Shown here piece after piece: positions 26,929-34,418 of a DNA stretch of 64,000 bases. The DNA lies in contig JAQVMT010000002.1 in NCBI GenBank assembly GCA_028703495.1, positions 149,177-213,176 on the forward strand, written 5' to 3'. Source of the stretch: Clostridia bacterium (GTDB lineage: Bacteria > Bacillota > Clostridia > Christensenellales > CAG-314). Both the position numbers and the translations under genes were made by a program. The notes beneath the pieces were generated by a model, which had not been told where the DNA came from, made no database searches, and worked only from the letters and a program-made list of their open reading frames with translations. The first letter of the stretch is position 1, and each line of letters begins with the position of its first letter.

Positions 26929-27229
26929 TATTTCCTCCGTAAAAAAGGACGACAAGTCGAAAAGTCATTTATTTCAATTCGCCCATAATAATCTCTAATA
27001 AATTATTAAGCAAACGAGTCAAAACTCCTTTTTTATGTCGTCCAATTTATTTTTTTCGATATACTTGTTTCGAAATGTGCATATCGAAAGTATTCAGTAC
27101 TGCCCGACGAATAAATACCCTCAAAGCCAAATAGATTATGGCTTGATTCAATTTTCGCGAACCTTTAGTTTTACTAAAGGCTATTCGTCCGATAATCGCA
27201 TTTACTTTTTCTTCGTCCGATAATCGCAT
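26929..27229. other. Intergenic region with a tandem repeat and hairpin
   Basis: Downstream of the ornithine aminotransferase. It holds the hairpin CCTTTAGT/ACTAAAGG (27162-27180) and one of two copies of a 28-bp tandem duplication. A 60-codon open frame here is built from the duplication and has no ribosome binding site. Confidence 0.6.
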
Positions 27230-27239
27230 TTACTTTTTC
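27184..27239. repeat. Exact 28-bp tandem duplication over the aminotransferase stop codon
   Basis: Two identical adjacent 28-base units, 27184-27211 and 27212-27239. The second contains the last codons and TAA of the aminotransferase, and the first is a downstream copy of the same segment. Identity is complete, so the event is recent. Confidence 0.9.
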
Positions 27240-28423
27240 AACGCGATTCTTATTCCTTCCAAAGCCTTATCCATTTCCTCATAAGTAATGGTAATCGGAG
27301 GAGCAAAACGAATGGTTCTTTCGTGAGTTTCTTTAGCCAATATACCGTTTGCGATCAATTTCTTGACATACTCGTAAGCGGGAACCGAAAACTCGACGCC
27401 GACCAAAAGTCCTTTTCCGCGAATGTCGATAATCTCATCATTTTTGATGGTTCTCAACGCGTTCATAAAATAATCGCCCTTTTCCTTCGCCATTTGAGGG
27501 TAGTTATCTCTGACCAGTATTTCCATCGCCTTTATCGCAACGGCGCAAGCAAGAGGATTTCCGCCGAAAGTGCTTCCGTGAGAGCCCGGCTCAAATACCT
27601 CCAAAATGTCGCTATTCGCGGCAATTGCGGAAACAGGCATAACTCCGCCGCCTAAAGCCTTTCCAAGCACATAAATATCTGGTTCGACGTCCTCGTGCTT
27701 GCAAGCGAACATCTTGCCCGTTCTGGCAAAGCCCGTCTGCACCTCGTCTGCGATGAACAGAATATTCTTATTTGTACATATCTCCCTTACCTTCTTTAAA
27801 TATCCTTCAGGAGGTACGATAATGCCTGCCTCTCCCTGAATCGGCTCTGCTATAAACGCAACCGTATTCTCATTAATTGCATTTTCCATCGCCTGTGCAT
27901 CTCCGTAAGGAACAATGACAAAGCCGGGCGTTTCGGGCATATATCCCGCTCTTGCCGTAGGATCCGTGCTCATGGAAATTATGGATATGGTTCTTCCGTG
28001 AAAGTTGTTTTCGCAACATATGATCTCTTGCTTTCCCTCGGGTACCTTTTTTATGAAATTACCCCAACGGCGAGCGGTCTTGAGCGCGGTTTCCACAGCC
28101 TCGGCTCCCGTATTCATCGGAAGTATCATATTCTTTCCCGTTAATTCGCAAAGCTTCTCAAAAAACTCACACAGTAAATCGTTGTGAAATGCGCGAGATG
28201 TCAAAGTTACCTTGTCAAGTTGATCCTTTGCCGCTTGTATAATCTCGGGATGACAATGTCCGAAATTCAACGCCGAATAGGCAGATAACATATCGAAATA
28301 GTTTTCTCCCTCCGGAGTGGTTACGATAGATCCTTTTGCCTTACATATTACGACATCCTTAGGATGGTAATTGTGCGCACCGAGTTTATCGGTTTTCGCA
28401 ATAATTTCTTTTGATGATAGCAT
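27230..28423 (-). CDS. rocD: Ornithine aminotransferase
   Basis: This is a 397-residue class III PLP aminotransferase that converts ornithine and 2-oxoglutarate to glutamate semialdehyde and glutamate. It has NTGAEAVETALKTAR near 100, the ADEVQTGFARTG motif near 230, PLP-lysine in LGKALGGG near 255 and GSHGSTFGGNPLA near 285, all matching ornithine aminotransferases. The ATG at 28423 follows AAGGTAGG; a farther ATG has no SD. It stands as a single gene. Acetylornithine aminotransferase is the main alternative, but the N-terminal LGAHNYHPKDVV supports RocD. Confidence 0.93.
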   Translation of the reverse strand: MLSSKEIIAKTDKLGAHNYHPKDVVICKAKGSIVTTPEGENYFDMLSAYSALNFGHCHPEIIQAAKDQLDKVTLTSRAFHNDLLCEFFEKLCELTGKNMILPMNTGAEAVETALKTARRWGNFIKKVPEGKQEIICCENNFHGRTISIISMSTDPTARAGYMPETPGFVIVPYGDAQAMENAINENTVAFIAEPIQGEAGIIVPPEGYLKKVREICTNKNILFIADEVQTGFARTGKMFACKHEDVEPDIYVLGKALGGGVMPVSAIAANSDILEVFEPGSHGSTFGGNPLACAVAIKAMEILVRDNYPQMAKEKGDYFMNALRTIKNDEIIDIRGKGLLVGVEFSVPAYEYVKKLIANGILAKETHERTIRFAPPITITYEEMDKALEGIRIALKK

Positions 28424-28710
28424 AACATTTCCTACCTTATGTATATATTTCATTGCGGTATTTTCTACCGCTCATATCTACTACTATTGCATTATATGAT
28501 TTTTACCGCGCTTTGTAAAGGATTATGTATAAATATAAAATAAATTTATTTTATTTCAATTTATCACTTTACTACGGATTTGCCTATACTGCCTGCCCAT
28601 TGCCATTTTACCATAAGGATAATAAGGCAATTACTTTACCGCTTCATTAAATAGCATCGGTTTCTTACACCGACAATTATCTACAGAAAATTAAAGCAAT
28701 TCTTTGGACT

Positions 28711-29880
28711 TTATTTCTGCATAAGCTCTTGAATCATTGTAAACAATTCTTGTTTGGCTCCCGTAAACTTCAAAATATCGCCGACTTCGGCTATTGCTTG
28801 TTCGTCGATCTTATCCGAACTTTTCACACACCTAAGCATTATATTTTTAGGAGAATGTTCAAAATCCACAAACTCGATCACGTCAACTTTATACCCCAAG
28901 GCACGCAAAAGCTTAACTCGAATTGCATCAGTCATCAACGAGGAAAACCTCTCCTTTATCAATCCGTCCGACAGCATAAGATCGAGATTTCCGCAAGTCT
29001 TAACCGAAGCATTTAACTGATGTTGACAACACGGAACGCAAAAAACATATTTTACCCTTCCCTTTACGGCGTTAAAAAGAGCGAGGTCCGTTGCTATATC
29101 ACAAGCGTGCAAGCTTACGACAATGTCCGTCCCTTCTCTTACGGCATCCGAATCGGCAATGTTTTTAACCTCGAAACGCAACCCGTCGTATTGGTATTTT
29201 TCGGCAAGCTTGTTGCAATTCTCGACAACGTCGGATTTTAGGTCATATCCGATAATATCCACATTCTTTTTAATGATATGTGTGAAATAGTAGTACAAAA
29301 CGAAGGATAAGTAGGACTTTCCGCAACCGTAATCGGTTATTCTCAAGTTGTCCTCGCATTTTGCTACCACATCATTAACAATCTCCACAAAACGGTTAAT
29401 CTGCTTGAATTTATCGTATTTGCTTTTCACAACCCTAAAGTCTGTAGTAAATACGCCCAAGTCGACTAATGCACCTATCTCCATTCCCTCGTTTATCACA
29501 TAGTTTTTCTCCCGATCGTGAGATAGAGCGGGAGCGCATACATTGTTTGGCGAAGTAATTACCGTAACCTTTCCATTTATTGAGCTCATCAATGTCAAAG
29601 TATTGCCCTCGGTCAAGATATTGACATTTTTATAACATTCGATAAGCGATAGTATATAATTGCCGTCAATGGTTTCTCTATAGGAATGAAAGACCTTTTG
29701 ACCGCGATAACTTTCCACGATAAACTTGTACTCACCTTTCACAATTGTAGGACGAATTACAACCCTTGCTGCGGAGTTTTTTTGTTTTGGAGAGCTTACG
29801 ACGATTCGATTTAAGTCGTTTCTTCCGATTAGCTCCATTGCTTTTTCAATCGCCGATTCCTTCTCGTTTATATTATTCAA
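28711..29880 (-). CDS. SAM-dependent methyltransferase of the Methyltransf_32 type
   Basis: This is a 389-residue protein. Residues 1-150 form an uncharacterised N-terminal domain. Residues 160-330 are a Rossmann methyltransferase with ITDYGCGKSYLSF near 175, an acidic IIGYDLKS strand, VVSLHACDIATD near 250 and the Cys-rich FCVPCCQHQLN. This matches the family often annotated only as SAM-dependent methyltransferase, probably acting on RNA. The start is a TTG with GAGGTG 8 bases before it; the nearest ATG is 14 codons later without an SD. The substrate is unknown. Confidence 0.82.
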   Translation of the reverse strand: MNNINEKESAIEKAMELIGRNDLNRIVVSSPKQKNSAARVVIRPTIVKGEYKFIVESYRGQKVFHSYRETIDGNYILSLIECYKNVNILTEGNTLTLMSSINGKVTVITSPNNVCAPALSHDREKNYVINEGMEIGALVDLGVFTTDFRVVKSKYDKFKQINRFVEIVNDVVAKCEDNLRITDYGCGKSYLSFVLYYYFTHIIKKNVDIIGYDLKSDVVENCNKLAEKYQYDGLRFEVKNIADSDAVREGTDIVVSLHACDIATDLALFNAVKGRVKYVFCVPCCQHQLNASVKTCGNLDLMLSDGLIKERFSSLMTDAIRVKLLRALGYKVDVIEFVDFEHSPKNIMLRCVKSSDKIDEQAIAEVGDILKFTGAKQELFTMIQELMQK

Positions 29881-30037
29881 TTCTTATCACCTCACCACAC
29901 CGACGTGCTTTAACATTTTTGATACACGGCAATGACTTGCCGCCGAATGTTTACTTATCGCCTTTATATATTGCTAAAATACATCCAAACTTTATTTATT
30001 CACTTTCTACTGAAGAAAGACTCTCGCATTCATCGCT

Positions 30038-31984
30038 TCAGTCGCTAATATTATTCAATTCCTCGCGCAAATTCCTCAATCGAATATATGATGTATCGAA
30101 AATACGCAATAAAGCTTCATTGCTTATGTCGGGAACCGCCATGGATGCAAGTATACAGCGTGCAGTGTCTTTGTGCGCAGGCTTATTATAAAGCAATTTG
30201 CGTTTTTCAAGGAGATTGGTTAGCTCGACATTCGCAGCACAAAGCCGTTCAAGTAGATATTCATCATCGACAAATCCTCTCACACTCATCGCACATGCCA
30301 CTTCGCAAGCCGTTTTATAGATTTTATCATCGTAATGCCTTTCATTGTTCGGTATACGCATATACTTAAGCTTGTGGTGCGCTTCAAAGGGTAATCTTTC
30401 TCCCCTAAAAAAGATAAAAGATGCACACAAAAGACTTTCGATATTCACCTTTAAAAAATGACTGCAAAGCAAGTAATCCTTTATAAATGACTCGCACTTG
30501 CCTTCGACATCGTTTTGCAGAATTTCTTTCAAATCGATGTTAGCCGAATCCTTCAAAGCAGATGCCAATTTTTCAAATAATTTCGCTTCTGTATAATTTG
30601 TTTTTAAATCCCCCACAAAAACGCTGCACTTATACTTGTACTGCACTCTTTTGTGAACTTTTTTCCTTATTTCTTTTAAAATAACGGACTTAACGGAATA
30701 ATTCACTGCGGAATATCTGTTGACTTGAATCGACAAATTGATATAAGCCAAAGCGGTTTCGAGCTTTCCGATATATAGGTACAGCATAGAAAGCTGTCTC
30801 CATATCGCTTTTCGACAATCATTAACCACTCTAAGCCTATACTTAATTAATCCGATCGCCTCCTCGAACAGCTCCATAGCTGCTACAACCTCTATGCAAT
30901 CCATAAAGTCTTCGTAATCTTCAATGCCTTCAATTACCTCGACAAGCTTCTCTTTTCTCAATGAACGATCGGCTTCGTTTTCTGCGCGAAAAACCTCGAA
31001 ACACAGCTTCCTTGTCGTAAAAAGAAAGAAGTCACCCGAATGTTCGGTTACGGCATTTGTAAGCCTTTCTACCCAATCGGGACATTCAAGACAAAGCTCT
31101 AAATCCAAATCGATGAGAGCGTTCTCAATGTCCTCGTCATATTCGGCTAAAACGCAGGGATTGCCTATGATCCAAAGGATCTTATAAAAAGAGTCGGCGG
31201 CAAGATTAAACTTACCGTCATCCATTTCCTCAATGCAATCGGCGACATACCCTAACAACCTGCCTTTGTAATCAATGGGAATTATGTGCGTGCCGATCGT
31301 TTCGTTTTCAAGCATTTCCTTTAGCAAAGCTTCTGCTTCTTCCCTTTTTTTACCTCTCCTGTCCTTAAGCGTTGTTTTAAGCGGATTCAGGTAACAAAAA
31401 TCGGAATTTATCATAAAATCGGAGCCATGTTCTTCCGCCTCACTTTCGGCGGTATCGTCATCGAACAAAAGAGTCATATTGTAATATAGGTCTTTTTCGA
31501 TTTGCGTATTCAACACGGCTTCCGATTTTTGCACGGTTGCGTCGTCCGTTTCTGCATTGGATGCAGCTTCAAAATAACTCATCAAAGCACTAAAGGGTGT
31601 GTTGTTGCATTTAATCATATAGAAATAGTAGAGCAAATGCTCGATGTTGCTCGACATGGATTCTACATAAGAAGCAATAGAATCTATGCCATAAAAATTA
31701 GCCTGCGTAGTAGATTCGATTAATTTCAAGTTTTTTAACCAAATGATCGACTTTTTGTGCTCGGGATCAATTATTAATGCTTTGTAAAAATGAATGCGTG
31801 CCTCGTCGAGAAGACTCAACCGAAGTAATAGTATGCCATAAGTGAACTCGACATCCGCATTGGGACCATTCGATATCGCTTGACTGAGCACATCGAACGC
31901 TGAAACAATGTCGTTTTCGGAAAATAACTTCTCAGCCAAATCCGATACGCTTATGTTAGGTTCTTTGTTTAAAGATTTTATCAT
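30038..31984 (-). CDS. Large helical (TPR-like) protein of unknown function
   Basis: This is a soluble, acidic, mostly helical protein of about 648 residues. The N-terminal 120 residues contain TPR-like pairs (SVSDLAEKLFSENDIVSAFDVLSQAI, then DEARIHFYKALIIDPEHKK), and another near residue 420 (YLYIGKLETALAYINLSI). The C-terminal 80 residues look compact and are Leu/Arg rich. It has no membrane segments or catalytic motif. GGAGG lies 14 bases before the ATG at 31984 and only 2 before the ATG at 31996, so the start is uncertain. The C-terminal region resembles a protease- or XRE-associated helical domain, but I do not recognise a family. Confidence 0.72.
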   Translation of the reverse strand: MIKSLNKEPNISVSDLAEKLFSENDIVSAFDVLSQAISNGPNADVEFTYGILLLRLSLLDEARIHFYKALIIDPEHKKSIIWLKNLKLIESTTQANFYGIDSIASYVESMSSNIEHLLYYFYMIKCNNTPFSALMSYFEAASNAETDDATVQKSEAVLNTQIEKDLYYNMTLLFDDDTAESEAEEHGSDFMINSDFCYLNPLKTTLKDRRGKKREEAEALLKEMLENETIGTHIIPIDYKGRLLGYVADCIEEMDDGKFNLAADSFYKILWIIGNPCVLAEYDEDIENALIDLDLELCLECPDWVERLTNAVTEHSGDFFLFTTRKLCFEVFRAENEADRSLRKEKLVEVIEGIEDYEDFMDCIEVVAAMELFEEAIGLIKYRLRVVNDCRKAIWRQLSMLYLYIGKLETALAYINLSIQVNRYSAVNYSVKSVILKEIRKKVHKRVQYKYKCSVFVGDLKTNYTEAKLFEKLASALKDSANIDLKEILQNDVEGKCESFIKDYLLCSHFLKVNIESLLCASFIFFRGERLPFEAHHKLKYMRIPNNERHYDDKIYKTACEVACAMSVRGFVDDEYLLERLCAANVELTNLLEKRKLLYNKPAHKDTARCILASMAVPDISNEALLRIFDTSYIRLRNLREELNNISD

Positions 31985-32178
31985 AATGATACTCATGACC
32001 TCCGTCACAATAACTACTTGAAAGGATGAGTGGTGATGGTTCTTACAGTCGGGTTTTGAGTGCGACAGGAGGGTACTTAAACGTACGAAACTTAGCCCGA
32101 GTAAACCAACGCAGTCCGAAGCTGTGCCGCTATATTCTTCCAAGTTTTCCCTCTTCTATTGCAGATACAGTCCTATAT

Positions 32179-33075
32179 TTACTTTAACTTAGCGGATGAA
32201 CGTTTCACGGCGTTATCTAATAACGCGGACAATTCTTCGGAGCAAAAATGATAGTTTTTATTGCAAAAAGCGCAGTTTATATCCGCACTTCCTTCCCTTC
32301 TTATCATATCCTCAATCTCGGCACTGCCCATCGAAATCAAAACCCTTTCGATTTTCTTTCGATTACAGTCGCATCTGAATTGACAAACGATCCTGTCCGT
32401 ATAGACAATCTCGAAATCTTTAAAATGATTATCGATGTAATCCTTGAGCTTGCCCTTTTTTAAATTAAAACTGACGTTGCTTAATGTAGGGAGAATTTTG
32501 TCCAGCTTCTCCAAGACTTCCTTTTCACAATAAGGCAAAACCTGTACGAATACCCCTGCGGCGTTTGCGCAGCTCCCGTCGGTATCGATTAATACACCCA
32601 GCGATACCGCCGAAAGTACCTGCTCGCTGTGATAGAAATAATTAGCAAAATCCTCGGCTATCTCACCGCTGACTAACGGAGACGTTCCGTAATATGCTTC
32701 TTTCAGCCCCATATCCTTAATTAACCGCAGTTTACCTTCCTTTCCGACGGCGCGACCGACGTCCAACTTTCCCGCTTCGGTAGAATAGGTTGTACAGTCG
32801 GGATTGTCTACATACCCTTTGACATATCCGTTAGAGTGAGCGGTTACGGTAATCTTACCCAACTCGCCACCACCGTTTATTATTGCAGTTAAGCTATCAT
32901 TTTTATTTTTCAAAGTCGTCCCCAACATACTGCACATCGTAAGCGTACGTCCTAATGCCGCCGATGCGACAGGCGTGGTATGGTGACAAAGAATTGCTTT
33001 ATTCACAATGTCCGTACTGCTGATTACGCTTATAGATATTTGCTTATCCAATAATGCTTTTATAATTACAGCCAT
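32179..33075 (-). CDS. hslO: Hsp33 redox-regulated chaperone
   Basis: This is a 298-residue cytosolic holdase activated by oxidation. The C-terminal zinc site is present as CDC near 240 and CAFC near 272, the four cysteines that form disulfides under oxidative stress. The N-terminal domain has TVAHSNGYVKGYVDNP, typical for Hsp33. GAGGAATT precedes the ATG. It is close downstream of a methyltransferase gene, in the same direction. Confidence 0.95.
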   Translation of the reverse strand: MAVIIKALLDKQISISVISSTDIVNKAILCHHTTPVASAALGRTLTMCSMLGTTLKNKNDSLTAIINGGGELGKITVTAHSNGYVKGYVDNPDCTTYSTEAGKLDVGRAVGKEGKLRLIKDMGLKEAYYGTSPLVSGEIAEDFANYFYHSEQVLSAVSLGVLIDTDGSCANAAGVFVQVLPYCEKEVLEKLDKILPTLSNVSFNLKKGKLKDYIDNHFKDFEIVYTDRIVCQFRCDCNRKKIERVLISMGSAEIEDMIRREGSADINCAFCNKNYHFCSEELSALLDNAVKRSSAKLK

Positions 33076-33180
33076 AATTCCTCACATATATAGATTTTTT
33101 AGCTCTCGTTGGTCATTTGGGCGAACACAATCATCAGCTACCTCTTAATGAAACTCGTTTATCTAAAAATAAAGAGTTGC

Positions 33181-33897
33181 TCATTTTGCGGTAAATTGTA
33201 TTCGTGTATCCTTTGCCTCGGGTTTTCGTTGCGTACAAAAGCCGTAACAATCCACGCTTGAAAAGCCAGCCGAAGACAGAGAAGAGATTACTCGATCCAC
33301 GTTATGGATATACTGCTTTTGCTTGTCAGTATGCAAGCTATATTCGCTTGATTTGGTCTTGGAGTAGAAGTGAAGCTCCATTTCGATGCAGCCACCAAAA
33401 GCATCATCAACCAAATCGTTAAGCCAATACATATTCACTTCGTCCCCTAAGTTATAAAAAACGTTGGATCCGATGATATTCTTCAGCTTATATTCCGACG
33501 AAATATCAAAGGCAAACATGCCTCCGTTGGTCAACTTTGCCCGCACCTTAGTAAAAAACGAGGTTAAGCCATCTTGTTTTATGTAGTTCACACCATCACA
33601 ACAACAAGTAATAAAGTCATATTCGCCGCTAATATTAAGATTTTCCATGTTGCCGAGGAAAAACCTAGTTCGTGGCAGCTTCTTTCTGGCAATCGACAAC
33701 ATATCCGCCGAAATATCCAAACCTGTCACTGCCTTTCCTTTGTCAACAAACTCTTTAGTGATGTTTCCCGTTCCGCAAGCAAGATCCAATCCGCGTTTGC
33801 GGTCTCCGATAAAGGCAAGCACATAATCCGCCCACTCACGATAATTATAATCCTCTTTCATTAACTTGTCGTAATATTTGGCTAGTATGTTATACAT
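33181..33897 (-). CDS. Class I SAM-dependent methyltransferase
   Basis: This is a 238-residue small-molecule-type methyltransferase with the usual opening MYNILAKYYDKLM, motif I LDLACGTGNITKEF near 45 and MFAFDISSEYK near 145. AAGGAG lies 3 bases before the ATG at 33897; upstream ATG codons extend the frame without homology. The substrate is unknown. It is transcribed toward hslO. Confidence 0.85.
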   Translation of the reverse strand: MYNILAKYYDKLMKEDYNYREWADYVLAFIGDRKRGLDLACGTGNITKEFVDKGKAVTGLDISADMLSIARKKLPRTRFFLGNMENLNISGEYDFITCCCDGVNYIKQDGLTSFFTKVRAKLTNGGMFAFDISSEYKLKNIIGSNVFYNLGDEVNMYWLNDLVDDAFGGCIEMELHFYSKTKSSEYSLHTDKQKQYIHNVDRVISSLSSAGFSSVDCYGFCTQRKPEAKDTRIQFTAK

Positions 33898-34096
33898 AAA
33901 CTCCTTGTCGTTGTATCGCGATTCACATTTGAGGCGGTAGGCAGCCATTTTATATCTCAATAAGAGATGCAACACATAATCTATTGCCTGCACTTTAGTG
34001 TAGCTAAACTTTTTGCAATTACTAATAATATTGTAGCGTTCACCTTAATCGGTCAAAAAAATATAAGGAAAATTATCCTTAACCCTATTAAATCAA

Positions 34097-34125
34097 TTGA
34101 CAAATGCCTTCCGTTCTTGTATTAT
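34097..34125 (+). promoter_or_regulatory. tRNA-Leu promoter
   Basis: TTGACA (34097-34102), a 17-base spacer and TATTAT (34120-34125); transcription should start just before the tRNA at 34136. Confidence 0.8.
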
Positions 34126-34135
34126 ATCAATGCTT

Positions 34136-34218
34136 GCGACGGTGGCGGAATCGGCAGACGCGTACGTTTAAGGGGCGTATGGGAGACCGTATGGGTTCAA
34201 GTCCCATTCGTCGCACCA
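34136..34218 (+). tRNA. tRNA-Leu, anticodon AAG
   Basis: The tRNA is 83 bases long with encoded CCA. Acceptor stem GCGACGG pairs with TCGTCGC (one G-U) and the discriminator is A. The D-arm GCGGAATCGGCAGACGC is leucine-type. Anticodon stem TACGT/GCGTA encloses loop TTAAGGG, so the anticodon is AAG. It has a class II variable arm and T-arm ATGGG-TTCAAGT-CCCAT. AAG reads CUU and, if A34 is deaminated to inosine, CUC and CUA. It has its own promoter and terminator. Confidence 0.93.
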
Positions 34219-34243
34219 AAGAGGGATTATTCCCTCTTTTTTT
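34219..34243 (+). terminator. Terminator of the tRNA-Leu transcript
   Basis: AAGAGGGA/TCCCTCTT stem with TTAT loop followed by a run of seven or more T, immediately after the CCA end. Confidence 0.88.
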
Positions 34244-34246
34244 GTG

Positions 34247-34418
34247 CTCTTTTGGTTATTTGATTCAACTACAACTCTGTGTTATCTGTTTTAATCTTGC
34301 CTACCTTCTCAAATATCCTTTTTAGATTTTGTTCTCTTTTGGTTGATAATTCAACTTCGGCTCTGTCTTACCTGTCTTAATCGTGCTTTCCTTCTCAAAT
34401 ATCCTTTTTAGGTATTGA
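34247..34418. repeat. Imperfect 86/87-bp tandem duplication at the uvrA 3' end
   Basis: Copy 1 (34247-34333) and copy 2 (34334 to about 34418) share CTCTTTTGGTT, CTCTGT, the CCTTCTCAAATATCC block and more, with scattered substitutions and one indel. Copy 2 encodes the UvrA C-terminus and copy 1 lies beyond its stop. Read in the old frame, copy 1 encodes KRIFEKVGKIKT and DNTEL and then its own stop, the probable ancestral C-terminus. Confidence 0.8.

Noticed and set aside
27047-27229. 60-codon minus-strand frame after the ornithine aminotransferase
   Set aside because: Its start lies in the duplicated 28-bp unit, there is no ribosome binding site, and the composition is unlike a protein.
31984-32160. 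Structured leader or riboswitch upstream of the helical-repeat protein
   Set aside because: The sequence is somewhat GC-richer than its surroundings, but I found no consistent stems or conserved motif.
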